64,000 bases of DNA from Lycium barbarum (Eukaryota > Streptophyta > Magnoliopsida > Solanales > Solanaceae), in NCBI RefSeq assembly GCF_019175385.1, contig NC_083339.1:27247637-27311636 (forward strand). Direction: 5' to 3'. Of this stretch, positions 33,241 through 44,521 are shown in pieces. Under the pieces are notes generated by a model. It made no database searches, was not told where the DNA came from, and saw only the letters and a program-made list of their open reading frames with translations. Numbering within the stretch: position 1 is the stretch's first letter; every line of letters begins with the position of its first letter. The position numbers were made by a program, and so were the translations under genes.

Positions 33241-33263
33241 TAATTTGAGTTTTTCTGGTAGTG

Positions 33264-33690
33264 GTTGGAGCACTTTCTCTCCAATATTCCAGTTTGTTTA
33301 TGCACTTTCTCACCAACCTTCAATTGTTGAAGCACTTTCTCTTTAGCCTTCACAATCGTTGGAGCACTTTCTCTCCAACATTCCACTTTGTTGATGCACT
33401 TTCTCACCAACCTTCAATTGTTGAAGCACTTTCTCTTCAACCTTCACAATCGTTGGAGCACTTTCTCTCCAACATTCCAATTTTGTTGATGCACTTTCTC
33501 ACCAACCTTCAATTGTTGAAGCACTTTCTTTTCAACCTTCACAATCGTTGGAGCACTTTCTCTCCAACATTCCAATTTGTTGATGCACTTTCTCACCAAC
33601 TTCAATTGTTGAAGTACTTTCTCTTCAACCTTCACAATCGTTGGAGCACTTTCTCTCCAACATTCCAACTTTGTTGATGCACTTTCTCAT
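33264..33690 (-). repeat. Hairpin repeat array 3 (about 14 hairpins)
   Basis: Same monomers as array 1. GTTGGAG-type monomers start (plus view) at 33264, 33358, 33452, 33547 and 33640, a period of 93-95 bp, each followed by GTTGATG- and GTTGAAG-type monomers. Open frames across it are by-products of the repeat. Confidence 0.92.
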
Positions 33691-33945
33691 CATTTTTTTT
33701 TTTTAAACCTCACTTCTCCATTTTTTAGAGAAGATCATTCCTTCATCTTGTGCAAATTTGTTTGCACTTTTTGAAACCTGCAATATTTTTTTTTCTAATC
33801 ATTCTCAGCATGACTGTTTTTCACATGCATATTATTAGCCCGATATTTGCCAACATCATCATCATTGGCCAGACGGGCGGCATATATGAGTCATAGCCGC
33901 CCGCCGGCAGCAGAAACTCTTTGTTTTTCTAACAGGATCGTAGAA

Positions 33946-33957
33946 GCTCTGATACCA
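33946..33957 (-). other. Primer binding site of the short-LTR element
   Basis: The minus strand reads TGGTATCAGAGC, three bases from the LTR edge at 33961. Confidence 0.85.
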
Positions 33958-33960
33958 ATT

Positions 33961-34150
33961 TGAAGGAAAATCTTTTGTTGATAAACTTTATGAGTCTCTG
34001 AATACTCTCTACAATCTCCACTACTTTAACTCAAAATAGGAAAATCTATTCTTATACTAATTTGACTATAAATTCTAATTAGATATGAATTAAAATACCA
34101 AATCCTAACCAATTTTGATTTCCTACAATTTTGAATTATTATTTCCAACA
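33961..34150 (-). repeat. 5' LTR (190 bp) of the short-LTR element
   Basis: Partner of 28755-28944 with the same ends and length. Confidence 0.85.
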
Positions 34151-35059
34151 AATTTCAATCTTTGTTGGGATTTTCCCTGAAACTTTTCCACTAATTGTAT
34201 TTTCTCATACGTTAGCTCATCAATTTTTGGGGCTTAGCGTTGAGCTACTTATTTGTGAAGAAAAAACTAGCAAAATCCAGGTCTGAGAATAGAGCCCGCG
34301 ACCTTCCAAGCCCAAGGAGTCGGTCCATAATACATTCGGTAAAGGGTCATATTTGCCCCCTCAATTATTGAAAATGAACTATATTTGCCTTCAGTTACAC
34401 ATTTTTAACAAATATCCCCCCTATAGTCATTCTTAAGAGCTATATTTATCTCTCACCCGTTAAAATTAGCTATATTTATCCCTCACCTGTTAAAACTTCG
34501 TTTTCAGCTTAAAAAAGTCACGCTTCGTGCTCGAAGTGAATGAAAAAATCAGCCTCATTTTTATAGAGTTCACTATAATGCTTTATTTACCCCTCATCCT
34601 AAAGTGTAAATAGAATTCACTTTTATAATAGAACATTGAAAACGAAATGAATTATTAATAGCAATTAATTTTCTTTATGGAAAAATAGCACGTTTTTGGA
34701 TAATCCAGAACTAAAAGTAAGACACTTCGCTACAATCTTTTTAAAATTGGGCCAAAGTGGTAATTACATAACTGATAGTTACTTGAGATTTAATCTCTTG
34801 TTAATGTAACACTTTCTTTATTGAACTTTTCAAAAATTACAAAGGTCAACATTTATAGTCACCTGCCTCCTAACAAATACAAGTACTCCCTCCATCCATT
34901 TCAACTATCGTTATAGCTCAAAACAATTGTTCCAAAATAATTGTCACTTTAGAAAATCGTGATTAAATTCGACACTTGTTTTCAACCATACACTTAATAT
35001 TAAAAAAATAGTTCTTTTTAATATTATTCAATTCTCAAAAAGCATTTAATAACCCGTTT
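34151..35059. other. Intergenic, mixed repeat debris
   Basis: No coding region. A Stowaway-end-like TACTCCCTCCATCCATTTCA at about 34883 has no visible partner before the copia relic begins. Repeated short phrases near 34330-34500 (AGCTATATTTATC with CTCACC) suggest an unclassified dispersed repeat. Confidence 0.35.
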
Positions 35060-36042
35060 CGTTGTGGATGTACGCTTTCAGGACTGTCATTCATTTACTA
35101 AATAGGGTTCCAAGTAAAGCAGTTCCAAAGACACCTTTTGAACTATGGACTGGTAGGAAACCTAGTTTGAGGCATCTGCATGTTTTGGGTTGCCCAACAT
35201 AAGTTAGAGTTTAAAACCCACAAGAAAAGAAATTGAATTCAAGAACAATCAACGATTTCTTCATTGTTTATCCAGAAAATCAAAGGGGTATAAATTTTAC
35301 TGTCTTAATCATAGTATGAGAATAGTTGAAATTGAAAATGTAAGGTTCATTGAGAATGGTGAAGTTAGTGGGAGTGCAGAACCACGTAATGTGAAAATTA
35401 AAGAAATTAGGGTGCAAATTCCTCTACCCTACACTTCTTCTAATATTGTTTTTCCTAAAATTGTTGCACAACCTAACAATCAACAAGAACAACAAATAAA
35501 TGAACCAGCTATTACAGAAGTCATAATTAATAAACCTACAGTAGATGAACCACAAGAAGTAGCATGAAGAAAATGATAAAGACAAAGGAGACCGGCTATT
35601 TCTGATAATTATTTGGTATATCTACACGAGTCAAATATTGACTTGGGAATTAATAATGATCCAGTTTCATTACAAGTGGTTGAAAGTAATAATTATGATA
35701 AATAGATCGATGCTACAAAAGATGAGTTGAAATCTTTAGGAACAGAATGAAGTTTGGGACCTTATTGAATTACCAGAAGGTTGCAAAAGAGTCGGGTGCA
35801 ACTGGGTCTTTAAGACCAAACGCGGCTCAAATGGCAACATCAACATCACAAAGCCAGACTTATTGCCAAAGGTGTCACTTATAAAGATAACATTCACTAT
35901 AAGGAGACAATTTCACCAGTCTCTAGAAATGATTCACTCAGAATTATTATGGCTTTAGTAGCTCATTATGACTTAGAGTTACATCAAATAGATGTGAAAA
36001 CTATCTTTCTGAATGGGAATTTGGAGGAAGAAGTTTATATGG
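35060..36042 (+). pseudogene. Copia integrase C-terminus to reverse transcriptase N-terminus (first part)
   Basis: Readable pieces across frames: NRVPSKAVPKTPFELWTGRK, then LRHLHVLGCPT (integrase end), an acidic linker (35316-35567), then RLIAKGVTYKDNIHYKET (matching KARLVAKGF...), VAHYDLELHQIDVKT and FLNGNLEEEVYMDQ. Several stops and frame changes. It continues at 47286 after the insertion. Confidence 0.85.
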
Positions 36043-36047
36043 ATCAA

Positions 36048-36947
36048 TGATATTAATCGAATTGGGGAAAGAACCCAATTCAATCCAAAACGCGGAAATT
36101 AAGAATAACGAGAAATTGGGGATGAGATTAGAAGAAAAGGGATGAGAAATAAAAGATAAAAGCAAGACCCAAGTAGGGTGAATTTATGGGCAACCTTGGA
36201 TTTATTAAATCCAACACCTCCTAATCTAATTCAATCCTAAAAGAACCTATGCTATTTGAAATCAAGGAAAGAGTGATTCAAATGAACAACTCTTCATGAA
36301 ATTAATGGAATTAAAGGTTCAAAGACCAACAATGGAATCCACCATTATACTAACTAGCCCTAAAGCTACTAAGCTAAACAATCTATCTCCAAAGGAGTTT
36401 CTCAATTCATCATTCAACACAATCTAAGTAATGAAATGAAAGACAAGCTATATATACAAGCTAAGTAAATAAGACTAATAGGCAATTACAATGATACCCT
36501 TCATGAAGTAAGGGTCTTGTTTGGCTAGCCTTCTTAGTGTAGTCTTCAATTCAAGAATTGACCTTCAATGGCCAAACACACCCCTCCTTGCATAGATGGC
36601 CCTCTAATCAACCTTGCATGCATGGCCTTCTTGTAAACATAACCTTCCTTGCACAAATAGCCAACTCCCGATCTTGTCCAAGTTTGAAAGTGTAGCCAAT
36701 TTGCAGAAATGTCCCTGTTTGCACGTTTGGCCACTTTGCGCATTTAGTCCCCTTTCTAGTAGCTTCTTCTTCAATCAACTCCCAAGCCACCTTCCACACA
36801 TCATAAGCCATCTTGTGTGGCTCGTAAGAGCCTCCAAAGGCCTTCAATGCTATCCTTATCATCCATGTCGCTTGTAGAGCTTGAAGTTCCATATCTTGGC
36901 CTTGGATGTAAGTCTTGAAATGAGGTGTGCCAAGTAGGATCATATCA
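36048..36947 (-). repeat. 3' LTR of the 36048-47285 element
   Basis: 900 bp, starts TGATATTAATCGAATTGGGG (plus view) and ends AAGTAGGATCATATCA. The matching copy is interrupted at 41218-47285 and lacks a stretch of about 15 bp near 46946. Confidence 0.9.
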
Positions 36948-36961
36948 TCCTCCCCTTCTTC

Positions 36962-39947
36962 AAAAGGATTCGTCATCGAATCCGTACCTTGCAAAATATG
37001 GAAGAGAATGAGTATAAACCCTTTCACAAAAAAAGCAAGGTAGTCATCATAAGGCCAATGATAATACCTAAAGTAAGCAAAGCATGCAACCAACATACTA
37101 AATGGCTCACTTTATGATATAACCAAGCATCAAATGGATCTAGAAAGAACATGTATCCAAATAATGCCAAAGTCACTTGGCTATTCAAGTCATTTTGACA
37201 AAAGGGTAAATTAAAGAACCCAATGCAAATAAAAATCCCAACATGCAAGTCTACATTGGTCCTAGCAATTAAGAAGCATATATCTCCCCTTAAGTCAAGA
37301 AACAAGTGAAATCCCTCGTGACTAAGTGTAATATCACCAATAAGCTCAACCCAAGTCAAGGGTCCAACCATCACACTAGTCCACCTAAAGTAAGGAATCA
37401 CTCCTAAGTCATCACCGGGGTCAAATACAAAGGTATCACCCACATTCCCCATGCAAGCCCAACATGAAATCAAGTAATAACACTAGCAAATGATCACATG
37501 AATGGAAAGAAGTTTTACTACTATACTCAACACACCAAGAAGCTACCTTCATGGCTTTAGAAAGCCCAAAAATAAGCATGAGCCAAGAATACATACCATC
37601 CTTGAAGGAAGTACAAGTTGTGACTTCATACCCAAGTGTAGTCCATTGAGGTCCCTTCAAATGGTCTTCATCTTCAAGACTCCTCTTTTGACAAAAATTC
37701 ATAAGCAAGTTAGTCAAATAATCAAGTTCATCAAGAGAGAGAGTTTTACCATTATACTCATTCAACCTATGCCAAGCTAAGAGTTGCATCTCCTTACCCC
37801 TTAGGTTAGAAGATCTAGCATAGTCCTTCCAAGAAATGTGCTCTTGTTCATGTAAGTCACTCCCCTTCTTTAAAGAGCACTCTTCACTTTCGGAAGCCAT
37901 TCTAAAATTCGACGTTGATCCATCAACTGGGTCACAAACCCTCAAGAAGGACTTTTCGTCATCGGGAATGGTGTCAACAACTTCAACCACCCCATGTTTG
38001 TCATCAAGACCAAGCCCACCATCATCCCATAGCGGGTTACTAAATACCTTGTAGTCTTCAAAGGACATTACATTTGCAATATTACCAAACTCCCCACTAG
38101 GTACATGACTATTCACATGATCAATTACATCAATATCATCACTAAATCGAGGGTCATTAAGCACATCACAAGGTTCCTCAAATAGTGGATTTTCATAGCA
38201 AACGAATTAATCAACGCAAGTAACCACACTAGTTCGACACCAATCGATCTCACTAGAGGAGTCAATTAGGTCATTGCTAGGATCAACTAGTGGGTGAGCT
38301 ATCATTTCACATGACAATGTACTAACATGCAAATCATAGGAATCAACACTAGGTGGACACAACTTGAACTCAAAAGAAGAGCCAAGATAGTCATCAATAG
38401 GATCAACTAGTGTTGTATCACCCATATCAAACACATTGTCAATTTTCACAATAGCACTAAGCTCATCACAAGGCAAAGACTCATTAAGATCAATTAAGGA
38501 CAAGCTATCATTTACGCTCACTTCAACAACATGATCAATCACGTCATTTGTGGAGTTAAGATTAGCTATTTTACCTTGAAGTTCACATTTATCTCCTTTG
38601 CCTTGGTTTTCAATTTTGGAGTTCGTTTGCTCCTTCGGGAAGCTCTCAACCACCTCAAAAACCTTCAAAGGTTGAGGGTCATCATTAGGCTTGCTTCTGA
38701 GAATACCTTCACTATCATTAAGACCGTTAGAGAAGAAGGAAAAGCCACAAGTGTTAGATAAAGGTTGTGACAACTCCCTCACAGCACTCCTCACATCCTC
38801 TCCTTTTTCCTCTCTAGAGTTGCCACTTTTCACTCCCTTACTCCTCTCAATCTTTTCTTTCTCAATTTCATTGGAGTTGGGACAAGTGGCAAGCATTCTT
38901 TGGGGAGGGTTAATTTGGTGGTGAACTAGGTTAGGCTCTTGATGTGAACCTTGTGGGTTCCCAACAAGACTCGGACTCTTATTCAGTCCCCTTCCAGCCT
39001 TTATACTCTCTAGTCTCTCCCCTATCCCATCTAATCTTTTATCCATCTTTGCTATCACCATCGATAGCCTCTCAAGGATCAAATTTGCATCCTCTACGGA
39101 CAAGATCTCCTTCTTTTGAATCCGACTTCCTTGATTAGTCGTTACAACCTTTGGACTAGGATAAGACTTCGGACTAGAGGAGTCGCCACAAGAACTTCCA
39201 TAACCAACAAGTTGGTCACCAGTCAACACTTCTCTCCTCCTACTCTCCACACCATAACCATATTAAGAACATGGCACCTCTAGCTTAGGGTAAGAATCAT
39301 AGTTCATTGTGTTTCTTAGATTAGGAAGTGTATAATCTCTTCTCCTCCTCGGACTACTCCTACTACGAACAATCCACACACTTATACCATTTTGCTTGGA
39401 ATAGAAAGTATTACAAGGCGATGCACGTGAATATCTATTAAAAGACCTCTCATAAGAATTATATGCAATCCTATTATCTTCACAAGCATACTTACCATAA
39501 AGTGCATAGTCAATAGGTTCGTCATTACCACATTCCCATTCTTGCAAGTTCTCACCAATTGGTTCATGTCGAAAGTGTGAGGAAGGAGCATACCTCAATT
39601 TTCCCCCATGTCCATGGCGTGTAGGATGAGACTCTTCATGCTCGCAATCCACCATAGGACTCGTCGTGATACTCATCTACTCCTTCTTCACAAGCCTCAT
39701 GAGGTGTTGCCTCACAATTGCCCTCGGAGTAGTATTCTTCACCCTCGTACGAGTTATGATCATATCGACCATGTTCCTCATACGACTCATGAGCACCATC
39801 ACCATCATATTCATTGTAAGAATAGTGATGCTCATATCCCATGTCATCTCCCTCATAGCCTCCGTCACCCTCATAGTCATACCCTCCATTGCTAGAGGCA
39901 TAACCTTCAAAATCATCTCCACAAGACTCGAAAGCTATGGATAACAT
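36962..39947 (-). pseudogene. Long broken ORF of the non-autonomous LTR element (unknown protein, gypsy-like tail)
   Basis: Not a recognised gag or pol. From the 5' end on the minus strand: a Gly/Tyr/Glu/Asp-rich, likely disordered start (39947-39636, repeats like GYDYEGDGGYEGDD). A frame change near 39650. Then a single frame from 39676 to 37436 broken by only two TAA codons (39263 and 38207). It includes a helical stretch ANLILERLSMVIAKMDKRLD, a long acidic Ser/Asp region, and KDYARSSNLRGKEMQLLAWH. A frame change follows near 37450 into a hydrophobic segment (37473-37024) and another into the tail TNPFEEGEDD at the polypurine tract. That tail resembles the end of Solanaceae gypsy polyproteins (from memory), so the ORF may descend from one whose pol was replaced. 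About 1000 codons in all. Confidence 0.55.
38207..39250 (-). CDS. Largest open piece (347 codons) of the unknown ORF in the LTR element
   Basis: Open from 39250 to a TAA at 38207. The N-terminal third is Ser/Lys-rich with a possible coiled coil (LILERLSMVIAKMDKRL at about residues 56-72). The rest is acidic and Ser/Asp-rich with repeated phrases such as VDPIDD and VDPSND. The frame continues beyond both stops (upstream to 39676, downstream to 37436), so this is a slice of a longer former protein. Function unknown; composition suggests a structural or disordered protein, not an enzyme. Confidence 0.45.
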   Translation of the reverse strand: MESRRREVLTGDQLVGYGSSCGDSSSPKSYPSPKVVTTNQGSRIQKKEILSVEDANLILERLSMVIAKMDKRLDGIGERLESIKAGRGLNKSPSLVGNPQGSHQEPNLVHHQINPPQRMLATCPNSNEIEKEKIERSKGVKSGNSREEKGEDVRSAVRELSQPLSNTCGFSFFSNGLNDSEGILRSKPNDDPQPLKVFEVVESFPKEQTNSKIENQGKGDKCELQGKIANLNSTNDVIDHVVEVSVNDSLSLIDLNESLPCDELSAIVKIDNVFDMGDTTLVDPIDDYLGSSFEFKLCPPSVDSYDLHVSTLSCEMIAHPLVDPSNDLIDSSSEIDWCRTSVVTCVD

Positions 39948-39949
39948 CC

Positions 39950-41217
39950 TTATCTATCCTTCTCCTTATGTCTCCTCTTCGCATACCTACAAAACGAGCA
40001 AACAAGATTAGTAGCAAAAGCTCCTCACGTCACTCGTATTTGCACTCAAACTTACCTCTCAACCTAAGCTTCTTCCAAAGTTGGTCAAGAACCCTTTTTA
40101 ATCCAAATCAATTCACAAGATCGCTAACCTTTGTGAAGGAATAAATTCTTGTCGAACAACTCGATAAAGCAAAAGGACTTGAGACAAGAAGATTCAATAA
40201 TGTTAAAATGAGAAAAGCTTGAAAAGAATTGGCACGAAAGAAATTAAGGACTCAAGAACTAGTTAACAACTAATAAGATCGATTACTAGTCGTTAAGTAG
40301 TTTTAAGAATCAAAGAAAGGAAGTTAGGAATGATTCAAACCATTTTTGGCAATTAGAAAAAGTTTTCTGATGGTCGTGTGCTAGTTATGCGTCGCGCACC
40401 CAGTGTACGAATCACCCCTCTCAGAGTTTTCAGAGTCGTGCGATGGCCATGCGTCACACAAGGATCGCACAAAATACCCTTCTCTGAATCTGTGCAATAC
40501 GCGCTCTGCAGAGAATCAAATTTTTTTGAAAAATCTTGGGACCCGTGCGATGGCCGTGCGTCGCACATGCAGCGCATACCCATGCTGTGCTTTGGCGGTG
40601 CGACGCGTGGTCAAAACATGCACTCATGAGCTTCATTTTATCGAACTTTGGGCCAAATTTCTTGGATCTGGTGACGTTTTGGGCCCCACACAACCTAGGA
40701 ATTGCCCTTTTTGACTTAACAAACAACTTTTCTTCTTGACTTACAATTTTTTTAGGATTACTTAGAATTTTTTTTTGGATTAAACCTTCCTTTTGAGTCT
40801 TCTTCTCAATATGAAGATATGAATATCTTCAAGAACATGAAGAACATTCAAAATTTCAAAGTGCCTCAATTTTAACTCATTTTTGCTCCAATTTTCAGAT
40901 CCAAGCTTGCTTTGATATGGACAACAAAACCCACTAATTTCTTAGCTTCAATTTCAACTCAATCACCAAACCCACTTTTTGATTTTTCAAAGCTTCAAAG
41001 CTCAACAATGGTGATTCACTCCAAACCTAACCAAATGAACTCAACTTTTGGATTTAGGGGTTTTGGATATCAACAAACTCAAATATAACTTCAAATTCGA
41101 GAAACAAGAACAAAATTTTTGGGGTTTTAGAATATGGATTTTTTTTTTTTTACTTTTCTTTGAACCAAGGATTGAAGAATGTAAGAACACTCTCCTAAAC
41201 TAGCTCTTGATACTCAA
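39950..41217 (-). other. Non-coding leader of the 36048-47285 LTR element
   Basis: The segment between the ORF and the 5' LTR. A locally GC-richer patch at 40370-40640 holds repeated CGTGCGATGGCCGTGCGTCG-like words (for example at 40437 and 40553), giving several overlapping chance frames on both strands. No recognised domain. Confidence 0.45.
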
Positions 41218-41819
41218 TGATACGAATCGAATTGGGGAAAGAACCCAATTCAATCCAAAATGCGGAAATTAAGGATAACGAGAAATTGGGATGAGATTAG
41301 AAGAAAAGGGATGAGAAATAGAGGATAAAAGAAAGACCTAAGTAGGGTGAATTTATGGGCAACCTTGGATTTATTAAATCCAACACCTCCCAATCTAATT
41401 CAATCCTAAAAGAACCTATATTATTTGAAATTAAGGAAAAAGTGATTCAAATGAACAACTCTTCATGAAATCAATGGAATTAAAGGTTCAAAGACCAACA
41501 ATGGAATCCACCATTATACTAACTAACCCTAAAGCTACTAAGCTAAACAATCTATCTCCAAAGGAGTTTCTCAATTCATCATTCAACATAATCTAAATAA
41601 TGAAATGAAAGACAAGCTATATATACAAGCTAAGTAAAGAGGGAGAATTAGCTATTGGTGACCTTTAGTTTCGAAATTACGATAGGTGACTCATGGGGAC
41701 CACTTGAAAGCAAAACTCAATTAAATTTGGGATTAAGAAGATTGAGGTCAAAAATGTATTTTTTTCAAATTTCTTAATTTTTTACAAAATACAAAAAGAT
41801 CCCAATTTAATCCAAAACA

Positions 41820-42680
41820 CCCATCAACCCCCTTCTCCTCCTCCCACCTATCCCTCCTCCCCCCTCAATTTTTTTTTTTTTTTTAAAAAGTTCCGATATT
41901 TCTTATTTGCGTTTTCGCCAGCCCCCTCGCCTCCTCTCACCCCTCCCCCCCCGCCCCATACCACCCCAAAAAAAATTTGATATTTTTTATTTGCTTTTTT
42001 CACCAGTCCCCACTCTCCTCCTCCCTCCCCTCCCCCTGCCCCACACACCCCCCACCCCAGAAAACAATTTAAAAAATTTTTGATATTTTTATTTGCTTTT
42101 TCACCAGCCCCCTCCCCCTCCTCCCCACCCCCATTTTATTTTATTTTTAAAAAAATTAATTTTTTTATTGGCCTTTTCTTTAGCCACCCCCCTCCCCCCA
42201 ATTTTTTTTTAAAGTTTTGATTTTCTTTATTTATTTAACCCCCCCCCCCCCCACCCGCCCCCAAAAAGAATTAAAAAATAATAATTTTTTTTACCAGTCC
42301 CCACTCCTCCTCCTCCCTCCCCTCACCCCCTCCCCCCACCCCCCAAAAACATTAATTTTTTTTATCAGTCCCCACTCCTCCTCCTCCCACCCCCTCAACC
42401 CCCCCAAAAAAATTATTTTTTTTTTAAAATAGTTTTGAAAAGTTTTTCTTTTTGTTTTTTTGCACCCCCCACCTTTCCAAAAAAACATTACCCCCTCCCC
42501 CCCCCCCCCCCCCCTCCCCCAAAAAAAAAGATTTTTCTTGAAAAGAAGTTTTGAATTTTTTTTTGGTTTCTTACTTCCCCCACCCACCCCAAAAAAATTA
42601 ATTTTGTTTTTTAAAAAAAGTTTTTATTTTTGGTTTTTTGCCCCCCCCCCCCCCCCCCCCAAACACGCCAAAAAAATATC
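41820..42680. repeat. C-rich/poly-A low-complexity tract (mirrored at 45990-46610)
   Basis: Repeats of roughly 60-80 bp made of C-runs with CTCC/CACC words, then A- and T-runs, on the left. The reverse complement appears on the right. Open frames through it (Pro-rich or Gly-rich) are artefacts of composition. Confidence 0.85.
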
Positions 42681-42879
42681 TTGAAAGGAAGTTTTGATTT
42701 TATTTTGAGTTTAGGAAAAGTTGTGAATAAAATCCAAGTTGTTGTTGTTGTATGTTTGTAGTGAAATAGATGGTTTTTCTGTTACTGTCCTGGTATGGTT
42801 CAGGGTTTAGAAAAATATATCCAAAAGATAGTTTTTTTGTTCTTGTTCTGGTATTTATCTTGTTCTGTTTGTAGAAGAT

Positions 42880-43430
42880 AACCAACAAATTTGTAGTTAT
42901 TGCAACAAGTTCTACACTTTTTGCAACAAGTAGACAATCTATTGCAACGACTCACTAATCTGTTGGACATAGCTTTAGTTATTTGCTTCTGTTTATAGAA
43001 GATATCTAACAGATTTGTACTTGTTGCAACAAGTTCTACACTTGTTGTAACAAGTAGACAATCTGTTGGACATAGTTTCAGTTATTTGGTTCTGTTTGTA
43101 GAAGATATCCTACAGATTTATAGTTGTTGCAACAAATTCTACATTTGTTGCCATAAGTAGACAATCTGTTGCAACAACTACAAATCTGTTGGACATAGCT
43201 TCAGTTATTTAGTTCTGTTTGTAGAATATATCCTACAGAATTGTAATTTTTGCAACAAGTTCTACACTTGTTGTAACAAGTAGACAATCTGTTGCAACAA
43301 CTACAAATCTGTTGGACATAGCTTCAGTTATTTAGTTCTGTTTGTAGAGGATATCCAACAGATTTGTAGTTGTTGCAACAAGTTCTACACTTGTTGCAAC
43401 AAGTAGACAATCTATTTATGAATCAGCAAA
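42880..43430. repeat. Tandem repeats of about 120-145 bp in the Mutator-like left arm and core
   Basis: Four to five units share TTCTGTTTGTAGAAGATATCC, GATTTGTAGTTGTTGCAACA, AGTTCTACACTTGTTGCAAC and AGTAGACAATCTGTTGC. Reverse-complement units stand at about 45645-45830. Confidence 0.85.
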
Positions 43431-43799
43431 TGTTGAGGAAAGATATAGTTAAAATGACAATCAATCCTCACAAAGAGATGAAGAATAGAGCCGAGAAGCA
43501 GTAGATACAAATGAAGAAAGTGAAGAAGAACTAGAAGATGAAGAAACTGATGATGGAGATGGAGTAGATCAAGGAAATCTGCTATACCCCAGAAGGCACT
43601 TGCTGAACAAATTACTACTTAAGTTGTAGTATTTGGAGCCAAGGTTGTTGTTGAACAATTTCTGTTTTTTTTTTTTTTTTTTTTTGCCTTTAGGTTATTT
43701 GTGAATGATGTTTATGAACTTATTTATGTTGATTAGTTGTGGTATTTGGAGCTAAGGTGGCTGTTGAACAATTTATGTTTATGAACTTTTTATTTTGCT

Positions 43800-44460
43800 T
43801 ACTAATTGTTGTAACAGATGCATACAGTTGTTGAAGAAGTTGCAACAATTTATTAATTTGTTTCAACAAGTTACTAATCTGTTTTAACAAGTTACTTATC
43901 TTTTTAAACAAGTTGCTTAGTTGTTGCAACAAATTACTCACCCTGTTGGAAAAAAAAATCAAACAATTGCTTAAATTATTGCAAAAATTAAAAAATATGT
44001 CGCAACAGATGAGTTAATTATTACAACAGATCATACATTTGTTGAAGAGGTTGCAACAAGTTACTAATCTGTTTCAACAGATGGATCAGATGTTTAAGCA
44101 AGTTGCTTAGTTGTTGCAACAGAGTAATCACCTTGTTTGAATTATTGCAACAACTTACTCATATGTTGTAGCAGGTATCTCATATGCTGCAACAACTTAC
44201 TCATATGTTGCAGCAGGTATCTCATATGTTGCACCAACTCCTCCATTGTTGCAACATATTCACGATATTGATCACATTGAACTCCTTTGTTTATACTGAA
44301 TAACATTGAATTCATTGTTTATCACTAAATATGATTGAATTAAGTACTTCACATCAAATCACTCTAATGATCACTCGATTTAGGAAGAATACACTTAGAA
44401 TTTCCCATCTAATCCATGAAATTACATGAAATTACTATCTAATTCATTAAGGATGTTAGT

Positions 44461-44521
<61 letters not shown>

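Larger units (their letters stand above)
29115..33263. mobile_element. Non-autonomous CACTA (En/Spm) transposon, 4149 bp
   Basis: Left end CACTACAAGAAAAACG; the right end reads CACTACCAGAAAAACTC on the minus strand. Flanks are CTT and GTT, a 3-bp duplication with one change, and the interrupted hairpin array resumes exactly at 33264. Sub-terminal regions (29120-29900 and 32280-33240) are packed with short motifs such as CCGCAGGTAAAT and AATCCCCAAGTAAT, typical of CACTA ends. No transposase frame is seen; a Helitron occupies 31138-32271. Confidence 0.88.
28185..34150 (-). mobile_element. Short-LTR (TRIM-like) minus-strand element carrying hairpin arrays, split by a CACTA insertion
   Basis: LTRs of 190 bp at 28755-28944 and 33961-34150, plus a third LTR piece at 28185-28350. 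A tRNA-Met type primer site (33946-33957, minus strand) sits beside the right LTR, and a purine-rich tract (TTACGGGAGAA, minus strand) beside the left ones. There is no gag-pol. The interior consists mostly of the tandem hairpin repeats at 28442-28728, 29036-29102 and 33264-33690, plus about 270 bp of other sequence. LTR-interior-LTR-interior-LTR suggests a recombined tandem pair. Without the CACTA insert the main unit would be about 1.2 kb, which fits a TRIM-like non-autonomous element. Confidence 0.75.

Noticed and set aside
28410..33677. Open frames of 60-138 codons with repeated phrases such as LKHFLFNLHNRWSTF across the hairpin arrays
   Set aside because: They are direct translations of the 94-bp DNA repeat, present on both strands, with no start or domain logic; the DNA or RNA repeat explains them.
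28442..33690. CRISPR-like array (short palindromic repeats with spacers)
   Set aside because: Monomers are contiguous and the 'spacers' are themselves repeated; the host is a plant and no cas genes exist. It is a tandem hairpin repeat in a retroelement.
39608..39947. His-rich and Met-rich frames opposite the unknown ORF
   Set aside because: Shadows of the Gly/Tyr/Glu/Asp-rich coding strand of the LTR element.
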